From the NCBI GenBank assembly GCA_041685145.1, contig JAWLGJ010000005.1:36465-100464 (forward strand): DNA of 64,000 nt, in the 5' to 3' direction. Origin of the DNA: JAWLGJ01 sp041685145. GTDB lineage: Bacteria; Pseudomonadota; Alphaproteobacteria; Rhodospirillales; Magnetospirillaceae. Below the pieces are notes generated by a model. It was given only the letters and a program-made list of their open reading frames with translations. It did not search any database and had not been told where the DNA came from. Positions 15,467 through 22,974 of this stretch are shown in pieces (position 1 is the first letter of the stretch; every line of letters begins with the position of its first letter). The position numbers and the translations under genes were made by a program.

Positions 15467-16912
15467 TCAGCCCCTCCAGAAGGCCGGCATCAGCAGCGCC
15501 AGCACCGTCATCAGTTCCAACCGCCCCAGCAGCATGGCCGCCGACAAGAGCCATTTGGCGGCCGCCGGCAATTCCGCGTAGCTGCCGGCCGGTCCCACCG
15601 AGCCCAGGCCGGGGCCGACATTGCCCAGGCTGGCGGCGGCGGCGGACAAGCTGTCGACCACGTTCAGCCCCACCAGGGTCAGCGCCAGCGACACCACCAC
15701 GAAACTGAAGAAATACAGCACCATGAAGCCCAACACCGACCGCACCACGGCATCGGAGATGCGCTGGCGATTGAAGTCGATGATAAAGACACCGTTGGGA
15801 TGCAGCAGCCGCCGCAGATGCATCCCGGCCATCGCGAACAGCACCTGATAGCGGAATATCTTGATGCCGCCCGCCGTCGAACCGGTGCAGCCGCCGATGA
15901 ACAGCAGAATGAAGAAGACGGTCTGGGCAAAGCCGCCCCAGGCGGCGTAGTCGTCGGAGGCGAAGCCGGTGGTGGTGACGATGGAGACGACGTTGAACAG
16001 GCCGTGACGCACCGCCTCGTTCGCCGGCCAGTCGTGGACCACCCACAGCCACAGCGCCAGCAGGCCGGCGAAAAACGCCACGAAGCCGACATACCAGCGC
16101 ATCTGGCTGTCGCGGAACAAAGCCCCGCGGTTGCGCCGCAACAGCGTGGCGTAAAGGATGAAGGTGCCGCCGCCCAGCAGCATGAAGGCGGTGACGATCC
16201 ACTGCACCGCAGGCCCGAACTGGCCGATGGAGGCGTCGTAATTGGCGAAGCCCCCGGTGGCGACGGTGGAAAAGGCGTGCGAGACGGCGTCGAAGACCGT
16301 CAGCCCCGCCAGCCACAGCAGCACCGCGCAGACCGCCGTGAAGGCGACATAGATGCTGACGATCGCCGCCGCCACCTGCGAGACGCGCGGCATCATCTTC
16401 TCGCTCTTCTCCGACGACTCCAGCCGGAACAACTGCATCCCGCCGATGCGCAGCAGTGGGAACAGCGCCGTGGCCATTACGATGATGCCGATGCCGCCCA
16501 TCCAGTGCGAAAGCTGCCGCCACAGCAGCAGCCCGCGCGGCAGATCCTCCAGGCCGCTCAACACCGTGGCGCCGGTGGTGGTCAGGCCGGACATGGATTC
16601 GAAAAAGGCGTCGGTGAAGCTGATGCCGAGGCCGGAGAAGATGAAGGGCAGGGTGCCGAAGGTCACCCCCAGCACCCAGATGGACACCGTGACCAGGAAG
16701 GCCTCGCGGGCGGTCAGGCGCAGGGTGCCGCCCGGCCGGCTGGCCAGGGCCATGCCCAGCCCGCTGAATCCGGTGACCGTCGCCGCGGCCATAAAGGCCA
16801 GCCAGTCGCGATTGCCGTCGTAGAAATCGACCGCCGCCGGTGGCAGCATCGCCGCCGCCAGGGCGAGCAGCAGCCACCCGACGATGAACAGGACCGGCCG
16901 AAGGTCGAGCAA
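15467..16912 (-). CDS. trkH: TrkH family potassium uptake protein (first of a tandem pair)
   Basis: A 481-residue paralogue of the adjacent TrkH. The filter loops are GLTTTGATV, VATGGFANYDAS, VTTTGFASDDY and GNVGPGLGSVGP. The start is TTG at 16912, supported by a strong GGAAGGGG ribosome site seven bases upstream and by alignment of its LLDLRPVLFIVGWLL N-terminus with the VTLDLRPVFLVIGLLL of the second copy. The two proteins have clearly diverged, so this is an old duplication rather than a recent one. They may differ in ion selectivity (K+ versus Na+/K+) or affinity. Confidence 0.93.
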   Translation of the reverse strand: MLDLRPVLFIVGWLLLALAAAMLPPAAVDFYDGNRDWLAFMAAATVTGFSGLGMALASRPGGTLRLTAREAFLVTVSIWVLGVTFGTLPFIFSGLGISFTDAFFESMSGLTTTGATVLSGLEDLPRGLLLWRQLSHWMGGIGIIVMATALFPLLRIGGMQLFRLESSEKSEKMMPRVSQVAAAIVSIYVAFTAVCAVLLWLAGLTVFDAVSHAFSTVATGGFANYDASIGQFGPAVQWIVTAFMLLGGGTFILYATLLRRNRGALFRDSQMRWYVGFVAFFAGLLALWLWVVHDWPANEAVRHGLFNVVSIVTTTGFASDDYAAWGGFAQTVFFILLFIGGCTGSTAGGIKIFRYQVLFAMAGMHLRRLLHPNGVFIIDFNRQRISDAVVRSVLGFMVLYFFSFVVVSLALTLVGLNVVDSLSAAAASLGNVGPGLGSVGPAGSYAELPAAAKWLLSAAMLLGRLELMTVLALLMPAFWRG

Positions 16913-16998
16913 ACGGCGCCCCTTCCCCCTTTGCGTATGGGGGACTATTGCCCCGGCCGCGCGCCGCTGTCCAGCCCCGAGGGGGGGCGGAAGATCAT

Positions 16999-17053
16999 GC
17001 GCCCCTCGGCGGGCGCTCGCTCTGCTCGCCTGGCCACCGCCTCAACGGCGGCT
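16999..17053 (-). repeat. Single diverged copy of the two-hairpin repeat
   Basis: This copy lies between folE and the trkH pair in the same orientation as the 13732 array. It carries changes such as CCCCTCGGCGGGCG in the second hairpin, CTCTGCTCGCC in the linker and GGCCACCGCCTCAACGGCGG in the first hairpin. Confidence 0.85.
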
Positions 17054-17067
17054 GGGCGGGTCACGCC

Positions 17068-17706
17068 CTAGAGGTTGGTGAGGCCGCCGCCCGCGCCGGC
17101 GATCAGGCCCAGGAACTCGCGCCGGGTGGTGGGGTCGTCGCGAAAGGCGCCCAGCATGTGGCTGGTCACCATCGTCACCCCCGGCGTGTGGACGCCGCGG
17201 GTGGTCATGCATTCGTGCGCCGCCTCGATGACCACGGCGACGCCCTTGGGCTCCAGCACCCGGTTGATGGCGGTGGCGATCTGCACCGTCAGCTTCTCTT
17301 GGATCTGCAGCCGCCGGGCATAGACTTCCACCACCCGCGCCAGCTTGCTGATGCCGACGACCCGATGGTCGGGCAGATAGGCGACATGCGCCTTGCCGAT
17401 GATTGGCACCATGTGGTGCTCGCAATGCGACTCCAGGCGGATGTCGCGCAGCAGCACCATCTCGTCGTAGCCGTCGGTCTCCTCGAAGGTGCGGCGCAGG
17501 ATGTCCTCGGGGTCGGCGTCGTAGCCGGCGAAGAACTCCTCATAGGCGCGGGCCACCCGCGCCGGGGTTTCGCGCAGGCCCTCGCGCTCGGGGTGGTCGC
17601 CGGCCCAGCGGATCAGGGTGCGCACCGCCTCCTCGGCCTCGGCGCGGCTGGGGCGGCGGTCGCGGCCGGCCAGCCCGGAAACGGTGATCGATTCGTGCAG
17701 GCTCAA
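17068..17706 (-). CDS. folE: GTP cyclohydrolase I
   Basis: FolE converts GTP to dihydroneopterin triphosphate, the first step of folate (and pterin or queuosine) synthesis. The zinc and substrate residues lie in LESHCEHHMVPIIGKAHVAY and in EAAHECMTTRGVHTPG. VGISKLARVVEVYARRLQIQ and LTVQIATAINRVLEPKGVAV are standard family segments. I use TTG at 17706 because GGAG sits six bases upstream. The frame is open to a TTG at 17784 that overlaps the apaG stop, and a GTG at 17739 is a third option. The catalytic domain is complete in all cases. Confidence 0.93.
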   Translation of the reverse strand: MSLHESITVSGLAGRDRRPSRAEAEEAVRTLIRWAGDHPEREGLRETPARVARAYEEFFAGYDADPEDILRRTFEETDGYDEMVLLRDIRLESHCEHHMVPIIGKAHVAYLPDHRVVGISKLARVVEVYARRLQIQEKLTVQIATAINRVLEPKGVAVVIEAAHECMTTRGVHTPGVTMVTSHMLGAFRDDPTTRREFLGLIAGAGGGLTNL

Positions 17707-17780
17707 GCTCGGCTCCGTCGGCGATTTGGTGTTATCCACACGCTGATGTGGTTGCGGCGCCGCGCCCCCACAAGGGGCGG

Positions 17781-18191
17781 TCAATGCACCGCCGCCGGTT
17801 CGTGCGGGCAGTCGAGCGAGAACGCCGGCACGTTAATCTCGAAGCGCTCGCCGGAATCGCTCTCCATCTGGTACGCCCCCACCATTATGCCCGACGACGT
17901 CGCCAGCGGCGTGCCGCTGGTGTATTCGAAGCTGTCGCCGGGGTGGAGCACCGGCTGTTCGCCGACGACGCCGGCGCCCGCGACCTCCTGCAGGCGCCCC
18001 AGGGCGTCGGTGATGCGCCAGCGGCGGCGCAGCAGGCGCACCGTCTCGTCGCCACGGTTCTCGATGCGGACGCGGTACGCCCAGACATAGTGATTGTCGG
18101 CCGGGGAGGACTGGTCCTCGAGGTAATAGGGATGCACGGTGACGGTGATGGCGCGGGTGGTGCGCGCGTAACCGGCCTCGTCCTCGGTCAT
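17781..18191 (-). CDS. apaG: ApaG protein
   Basis: A 136-residue protein of the ApaG/DUF525 family with an immunoglobulin-like beta-sandwich. It has YYLEDQSSPADNHYVWAYRV, then IENRGDETVRLLRRRWRITD and PGDSFEYTSGTPLATSSGIM, then GAYQMESDSGERFEINVPAF. ApaG is linked to Co2+/Mg2+ tolerance in enterobacteria and may bind nucleotides, but its biochemical role is unclear. The ATG at 18191 gives the usual family length; the frame is open to 18227. It is directly upstream of folE, with ends overlapping if the longest folE start is used. Confidence 0.93.
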   Translation of the reverse strand: MTEDEAGYARTTRAITVTVHPYYLEDQSSPADNHYVWAYRVRIENRGDETVRLLRRRWRITDALGRLQEVAGAGVVGEQPVLHPGDSFEYTSGTPLATSSGIMVGAYQMESDSGERFEINVPAFSLDCPHEPAAVH

Positions 18192-18336
18192 GGCGATCGA
18201 ACCTGCCCATCGCGTTTGCGGAGCCATAATACCCCCGATCGAGTGCGGTCCTCAACGGCGTGCCGCGAAAGTGCAGGCGGCGGCGCCTTCCCGGCCGAAG
18301 TGAGGTATCACCTTTGCGGCGCTGGTCAAGGGGGGC

Positions 18337-18395
18337 GGAAGAAAAATACTTCCGATTCGCGTCCCCGGGGCACCGCCGTCGCGGTGGCCCCGGGG
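18337..18395 (-). terminator. Strong hairpin behind the OmpA-type lipoprotein gene
   Basis: On the minus strand CCCCGGGGCCACCGC pairs with GCGGTGCCCCGGGG (one bulge) just after the stop at 18406. A second small hairpin, GGAAG-TATTTTT-CTTCC, follows and includes a T-run. The combination looks like a Rho-independent terminator, with the T-run displaced by about 15 bases. Confidence 0.5.
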
Positions 18396-18405
18396 CGCGT
18401 GGCGG

Positions 18406-19293
18406 TCAGGCGCCGCCGTCCTCGATGCGCACCACCACCCGGCGGTTCTGCGGCTCGCGGACGCCGTCGTCGGTGGGCACCACCGGGTCGCCCTCGCCGC
18501 GGGCGTCGATGCGGATGCGCTCCGGCGCGACGCCGTTCTCCGCCAGCACGGCCCGCACCGCCTCGGCGCGGCGGCGCGACAGCGCCTCGTTGTAGGCGGA
18601 CGGGCCCGAGCGGTCGGCGTGGCCGGCGACCACCACCGGGGCGTCGCCGCGCGCGGCCGCGGCCTGGGCGGCCGCCTCGATGATGCGCCGCGCCGCCGGC
18701 GAGACGGCGCTGGAGTCGAAGTCGAAATAGACCTGGAAGCGGTCGAGCGGCATCTCCACCTCGGGCACCGGCTCGGGCTCGGGCTCGGGCGGCGGCTCCG
18801 GGGCGGGCGGCGGCGCCAGCGCCTCGCGCAGGCCCGCCAGGCCGGTGTAGAAGTCCTGGCGGCAGGCGGCGATGTGGTCGACCTGGTGGTTCTCCGACAA
18901 CTGCTCGACCCAGCAGTCGAAGCTGACCTGCGCGCGCGAGGCGACCTCGGGCACGCGGCCGCGGCCGTTGGCGGCCAAGAGCTGCGTCAGTTCCGAGCGC
19001 GCCCGGTCGACCTCGGCGCGCACCGCCGGCGGCACGCCCACGTTCTCGGGGTCGAGCGGCAGCACCACCTCGCCCCGCGCCGCCGCCAAGCCTTTGCGTG
19101 AAAAGGCGCCGACGCTGGCCCAGTCGTACTGGTCGTATTCGAATTCCGCCAGTTCGCGATAATCGCCGGCCAGGGCGCGGGTGAAGGGCGAGCCCTGCGG
19201 CTCCGCCACCCGCAACTCGTCCAGCGCCCGATAGCCGCAGGCCGACATGCCACTGATAAGAAGCACGCCGACCGCCATGCGCAGGAACCTCAT
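18406..19293 (-). CDS. OmpA-family peptidoglycan-binding lipoprotein
   Basis: A 295-residue protein with a signal peptide ending in the lipobox ISGMSAC (Cys19). The N-terminal half is helical and family-specific (YDWASVGAFSRKGLAAARGE, SFDCWVEQLSENHQ). It is followed by a Pro/Glu hinge at about residues 170-183 and a C-terminal OmpA domain: VYFDFDSSAVSPAARRI, VVAGHADRSGPSAYNEALSR, then RRAEAVRAVL and NRRVVVRIE. The OmpA domain binds diaminopimelate in peptidoglycan, so the protein should tether the outer membrane to the wall. The ATG at 19293 has GGAGG eight bases upstream. This architecture recurs in alphaproteobacteria as an OmpA-like lipoprotein distinct from Pal. Confidence 0.9.
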   Translation of the reverse strand: MRFLRMAVGVLLISGMSACGYRALDELRVAEPQGSPFTRALAGDYRELAEFEYDQYDWASVGAFSRKGLAAARGEVVLPLDPENVGVPPAVRAEVDRARSELTQLLAANGRGRVPEVASRAQVSFDCWVEQLSENHQVDHIAACRQDFYTGLAGLREALAPPPAPEPPPEPEPEPVPEVEMPLDRFQVYFDFDSSAVSPAARRIIEAAAQAAAARGDAPVVVAGHADRSGPSAYNEALSRRRAEAVRAVLAENGVAPERIRIDARGEGDPVVPTDDGVREPQNRRVVVRIEDGGA

Positions 19294-19426
19294 GCCATCC
19301 TCCGTCTCCAGGCGGCACCTCTGCCGGAGACATGCGGGGGACGCGGCACCCTTTCCAGGCCATTCGCCGAATGCACCCCCGAAAGGGCGGCACCGAAGCA
19401 CCACCCGAGGGGGGCGCCGCCGCCGC

Positions 19427-19457
19427 TTGCCGCCACGGCGGCTTTGGCCTATATAAT
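19427..19457 (+). promoter_or_regulatory. Probable promoter of tRNA-Gly
   Basis: A perfect TATAAT at 19452-19457 stands 11 bases before the tRNA. TTGCCG at 19427-19432 is the best -35 candidate, with a long 19-base spacer. Confidence 0.5.
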
Positions 19458-19468
19458 GGCGCCCGGAC

Positions 19469-19543
19469 GCGGGTGTAGTTCAGTGGTAGAACGACAGCTT
19501 CCCAAGCTGTATGTCGTGGGTTCGATTCCCATCACCCGCTCCA
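19469..19543 (+). tRNA. tRNA-Gly (anticodon CCC)
   Basis: The acceptor stem GCGGGTG pairs with CACCCGC (19533-19539), followed by the discriminator T and an encoded CCA. The D arm contains AGTTCAGTGGTAGAAC. The anticodon arm ACAGC-TTCCCAA-GCTGT places CCC at the anticodon, reading GGG codons. The T arm is GTGGG-TTCGATT-CCCAT. The sequence closely resembles enterobacterial tRNA-Gly(CCC). The last bases overlap the stop codon of the convergent DUF305 gene. No integrase or attachment-site duplication is seen. Confidence 0.97.
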
Positions 19544-20026
19544 TTCCTCCTCCGCCGCCGCCGCGGTGCCGTCGGCCGACGACGGCGATTCCAGGTCGCG
19601 GATCAGGCGCCGCATTTCCTCGATTTCCCGGCGTTGCGCCTCGATGATCTCGTCGGCGAGTTCGCGCACGCGCGGGTCGGCGATGCGCGCCCGCTTGCTG
19701 GTGAGGATGGCGATGGAATGGTGGGGAATCATCGCCTTCATATAGGAGACGTCACCAACCGTCGCCTGGCTGCGGACCAGAAACAGCGCCGCGGCGAAGG
19801 CGGCGACGCTGGCCGCGTAGATGCCGAGATTGACGCCGCGGCTGGCATACATGCCGAGCATGAAGCTGAGCATGACCACCGCCATCGTCGCGCCCATGAC
19901 GACGGCCATGTAGACCCGGGTTTCGCTGAAGGCGATGTGCGTCGCGTCGAAAACGTTGAGGTACATCAGCACATACATCGCCGCCGTCGAGGTGGCGATC
20001 ATGGCCGCGAACCGCCAATAGCTCAC
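19532..20026 (-). CDS. DUF305-domain membrane protein
   Basis: A 164-residue protein with three hydrophobic helices (about 5-25, 36-60 and 66-86) followed by a short DUF305 region, VGDVSYMKAMIPHHSIAILT, with its HH pair, and a charged helix RELADEIIEAQRREIEEM. DUF305 is a ferritin-like helical fold often found near copper-handling genes; binding of a metal at the HH motif is inference. The GTG start has GGAGG upstream. The stop codon falls inside the acceptor end of the oppositely oriented tRNA-Gly gene, so the final three or four codons are antisense to the tRNA. Confidence 0.85.
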   Translation of the reverse strand: MSYWRFAAMIATSTAAMYVLMYLNVFDATHIAFSETRVYMAVVMGATMAVVMLSFMLGMYASRGVNLGIYAASVAAFAAALFLVRSQATVGDVSYMKAMIPHHSIAILTSKRARIADPRVRELADEIIEAQRREIEEMRRLIRDLESPSSADGTAAAAEEEWSG

Positions 20027-20112
20027 CGCCCTGCCTCCGGGTTTGACGGGAGGCGGCGGCGGCGGGACCGGGGCCCGTCGCCGCCGCGGGTGGGGCGTGG
20101 CCGGGCCATGCC

Positions 20113-20418
20113 CTAGCGACTGTCGCCGTCACCGTCGTCGCCGGTGCCGTCCATTCCGGCCGCACCCGCCGCACCAGCGGCGCCCGCCGCGCCGCCGGCG
20201 CCGGCCGCGCCGCCGTTGCCGGAGGGCACGCCCTGGCCGATGGGAACGTCACGCTCGAATTCGGCCACCTGGCCGGGCTGCAACTGCGGGTCGGTGGCCT
20301 CGGCCCGGGGGTCACCGATCAGCCCGCCGCCGCCGCCGTCCCACATGCCGGCGCACCCTGAAAGGCCGATGCCGCCGGCAAGCGCGGTCGCCGCAAGGAT
20401 ACTGCGTCGCTTAAGCAT
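20113..20418 (-). CDS. Small Gly/Ala-rich lipoprotein
   Basis: A 101-residue protein with LKRRSILAATALAGGIGLSG followed by Cys, a lipoprotein signal with lipidation at about Cys22. The mature part begins with a glycine run, has a Pro/Gln/Glu stretch (PQLQPGQVAEFERDVPIGQG), then a repetitive tract of GAAGAGGAAGAAG units, and ends in an acidic tail GTGDDGDGDSR. The low-complexity tract suggests an extended linker. The ATG at 20418 has GGAGGA upstream. It lies downstream of pckA on the same strand. I do not recognise a family; the gene is short but has a convincing lipobox and ribosome site. Confidence 0.65.
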   Translation of the reverse strand: MLKRRSILAATALAGGIGLSGCAGMWDGGGGGLIGDPRAEATDPQLQPGQVAEFERDVPIGQGVPSGNGGAAGAGGAAGAAGAAGAAGMDGTGDDGDGDSR

Positions 20419-20548
20419 TGCTTCCTCCGATTGCGTCAAACTCGGAGGCACCAACACGACAGAGCCGGAGTGGTTTGCGGGCCCATGCGGTTTGCCGCGA
20501 AAGCGGGGCAGGACATGCCCCTTCGACGCGCGAACGGCCAGGGCGAAT

Positions 20549-20574
20549 GCGGGCGGCGGCAGGGCGCCGCCCGC
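20549..20574 (-). terminator. Perfect ten-base-pair hairpin behind pckA
   Basis: GCGGGCGGCG (20549-20558) pairs perfectly with CGCCGCCCGC (20565-20574) across a six-base loop, nine bases after the pckA stop. There is no T-run, so it may stabilise the 3' end or assist Rho-dependent termination rather than terminate alone. Confidence 0.45.
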
Positions 20575-20582
20575 ACGGCCCG

Positions 20583-22193
20583 TCAGGCGGCGGCGCGGAT
20601 GGCCGCCTGCTTCACCTTGTCGTCGACATAGGCCTCGAACTGGCCGAAATTGGCCTCGAAGCGCCGCGCCACCTCGCGGGCGGCACGGTCATAGGCGGCC
20701 GGGTCGGCCCAGGTCGCCTTCGGCCGCAGCACCTCGTCGGGCACGCCCGGGCAGGTCGTCGGCACCAGCACGCCGAAATAGGGGTCGGGCTCGAAGCCGG
20801 CCTTGGCAAGCTCGCCCGAGAGCGCCGCGCGCACCATCGCGCGGGTGTGGCCGATCTTCATGCGCGCGCCGACGCCATAGCCGCCGCCGCTCCAGCCGGT
20901 GTTGACCAGCCAGCAGCGGGCGCCGTGCCGCTGCATCATCTCGCCCAGCATCCGGGCGTAGACGCTGGGATGGCGCGGCATGAAGGGGGCGCCGAAGCAG
21001 GTCGAGAAGGTGGCCTGCGGCTCCTTGACGCCCTTCTCGGTGCCGGCGACGCGCGCCGTGTAGCCGGAGAGGAAATGATACATCGCCTGCTCGGGCGTCA
21101 GTTGGCTGATGGGCGGCAAGACGCCGAAGGCGTCGGCGGTCAGCATGATGATGTTCTCGGGATGGCCGCCCTTGCCCTCGGGCGCGACATTGGGGATGGA
21201 GGACAGCGGATAGGAGGCGCGGGTGTTTTCGGTCAGCGACCCGTCGTCGAGGTCCAGCCCGCGGCTGTCGATGTCCATCATGACGTTTTCGAGGATGGTG
21301 CCGTAGCGCCGCGTGGTGGCGTAAATCTCGGGCTCGGCCTCGGGGCTGAGCTTGATGACCTTGGCGTAACAGCCGCCCTCGAAATTGAAGACGCCGTCGG
21401 GGCTCCAGCCGTGCTCGTCATCGCCGATCAGCGCCCGCGAGGAATCGGCCGACAGCGTCGTCTTGCCGGTGCCCGAAAGCCCGAAAAATACCGCCACGTC
21501 GCCGCGCGCGCCGATATTCGCCGAACAATGCATGGGCAGCACGCCCTGTTCCGGCAGCAGGTGGTTCAGCACCGAGAAAATCGATTTCTTGATCTCGCCG
21601 GCATAGGAGGTGCCGCCGATCAGCACCAGGCGCTCGGCGAAATTGACGATGATGAACACCTCCGAGCGCGTGCCGTCGGTCTCGGGCACGGCGTGGAAAC
21701 GCGGCGCCTGGATCACCGTGAATTGCGGCGTGAAGTCGGCCAGTTCCTCCGGACGGGGCTGGATGAACATGTTGCGGGCGAACAGGCTGTGCCAGGCGGT
21801 CTGGGTGATGATGCGCACCGGCAGGCGATAGCGGGCGTCGGCGCCGGCGTAGCAGTCCTGCACGAACAGTTCCTGGCCCTGGAGGTAGTTGAGCATCCGG
21901 TCGCGAATGCGCGCGAAGTTCTCCTGGCTGATGGGGCGGTTGACGGCGCCCCAGTCGATGGCGTCGCGCGACGAGGGCTCGTCGACGGTGAACTTGTCGT
22001 TTGGCGAGCGGCCGGTGTGATGGCCGGTGCGGACGACGAAGGCGCCGCCCTCGGCGAAATGCCCGTCACGGCGGCGCACCGCCTCTTCGAGCAGCGCCGG
22101 CGCCGGATAGTTCCAGTGCGCCACTTCGATATTGCGGATGCCGTGATTTTCAAGGCCGTAACTGCTGACGAACGGACCAACCTGCTGCGCCAT
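20583..22193 (-). CDS. pckA: Phosphoenolpyruvate carboxykinase (ATP)
   Basis: A 536-residue ATP-dependent PEP carboxykinase, which converts oxaloacetate to phosphoenolpyruvate at the start of gluconeogenesis. The P-loop FGLSGTGKTTLSAD is at about 237-250, preceded by MHCSANIGARGDVAVF. Other signatures are RTGHHTGRSPNDKF (substrate side), IGDDEHGW, FNFEGGCYAKVI and TGWSGGGYGVGARM. The ATG at 22193 has AAGGA upstream and gives the standard N-terminus. In several rhizobia pckA is divergent from chvI; here a REC-Hpt/LuxR pair lies between the two. Confidence 0.96.
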   Translation of the reverse strand: MAQQVGPFVSSYGLENHGIRNIEVAHWNYPAPALLEEAVRRRDGHFAEGGAFVVRTGHHTGRSPNDKFTVDEPSSRDAIDWGAVNRPISQENFARIRDRMLNYLQGQELFVQDCYAGADARYRLPVRIITQTAWHSLFARNMFIQPRPEELADFTPQFTVIQAPRFHAVPETDGTRSEVFIIVNFAERLVLIGGTSYAGEIKKSIFSVLNHLLPEQGVLPMHCSANIGARGDVAVFFGLSGTGKTTLSADSSRALIGDDEHGWSPDGVFNFEGGCYAKVIKLSPEAEPEIYATTRRYGTILENVMMDIDSRGLDLDDGSLTENTRASYPLSSIPNVAPEGKGGHPENIIMLTADAFGVLPPISQLTPEQAMYHFLSGYTARVAGTEKGVKEPQATFSTCFGAPFMPRHPSVYARMLGEMMQRHGARCWLVNTGWSGGGYGVGARMKIGHTRAMVRAALSGELAKAGFEPDPYFGVLVPTTCPGVPDEVLRPKATWADPAAYDRAAREVARRFEANFGQFEAYVDDKVKQAAIRAAA

Positions 22194-22307
22194 CTGTCCT
22201 TGCCTTTGTTCCTGTGCCGCCTGTGTCCCCCGCACATGTGGGTAGGGAGGACGCGGGGCACCATACAACCCTCGTTCGGGTGCGACAATCGCTTCGGGCG
22301 CCGCCCT

Positions 22308-22958
22308 TCAGGCCCCCGAGCCGTCGTCCGCGACCAGCCCGTGGCGCAGGGCGTAACCCGCCAGGGCCACCGAATTGGGTAGGTTGAGCTTGCGCATGAT
22401 GCTGGTGCGGTGCGTCTCCACCGTCTTTGGGCTGATGGCCAGGGTGCGGGCGATGTCGGCGCTGGTGCGTCCGGCAACCACCAACCCCAGTATCTGCCGT
22501 TCGCGCCCCGTCAACACCTGCAGGGGATCCTTGCCCTCGCCGCTGCGCAGGAATTGCTCCACCTTCTGGCGGTCGATGCCCGCGCCCAGGTAGCGCCGGC
22601 CGGCCACCACCGCCGCCAGCGCCGCCAGCAGTTCGGCGCGCCCGGCCCGCTTCAGCGCATAGCCGTCGACGCCGGCGTGCAGGGCGTGCGCCACCCGCCG
22701 CTCGTCGTCGGCCACCGTCAGCGCCAGGATGCGCACCCTGGGGCAGCGTTTCTTGATGACCCGGGTGGCCTCGACGCCGTCCAGCGCCGGCATGGCCAGG
22801 TCCATGAGGACGACGTCCGGGCGCAGCGACTGCGTCAGCGCCACCGCCTCCTCGCCGTCGGCCGCCTGTCCCACCACCTCGATCCGCGGCCGGTCGTCGA
22901 TGAGCGCCGCGATGCCCTCGCGCACGAGGTCGTGGTCCTCGGCGATCAGAACCCGCAT
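22308..22958 (-). CDS. NarL/FixJ-type response regulator
   Basis: A 216-residue two-domain regulator. The receiver domain has the acidic pocket IAEDHD, the phosphoacceptor Asp53 in VVLMDLAMPALDG, and the switch segment LALTVADDERRVAHALHAGVDGYALKR around residue 105. The LuxR-type helix-turn-helix (about 148-210) reads LTGRERQILGLVVAGRTSAD, then IARTLAISPKTVETHRTSIM. It starts 16 bases after the REC-Hpt gene and is almost certainly in its operon, so it is the likely output of that phosphotransfer protein. No sensor kinase is adjacent. Target genes are unknown; pckA directly downstream is one candidate. Confidence 0.92.
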   Translation of the reverse strand: MRVLIAEDHDLVREGIAALIDDRPRIEVVGQAADGEEAVALTQSLRPDVVLMDLAMPALDGVEATRVIKKRCPRVRILALTVADDERRVAHALHAGVDGYALKRAGRAELLAALAAVVAGRRYLGAGIDRQKVEQFLRSGEGKDPLQVLTGRERQILGLVVAGRTSADIARTLAISPKTVETHRTSIMRKLNLPNSVALAGYALRHGLVADDGSGA

Positions 22959-22974
22959 CGTCTTGTCCTTTTCC

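Noticed and set aside
19469..19543. tRNA-Gly as an integration site for a genomic island
   Set aside because: There is no integrase, no repeated tRNA 3' end downstream and no shift in base composition; the neighbours are ordinary chromosomal genes.
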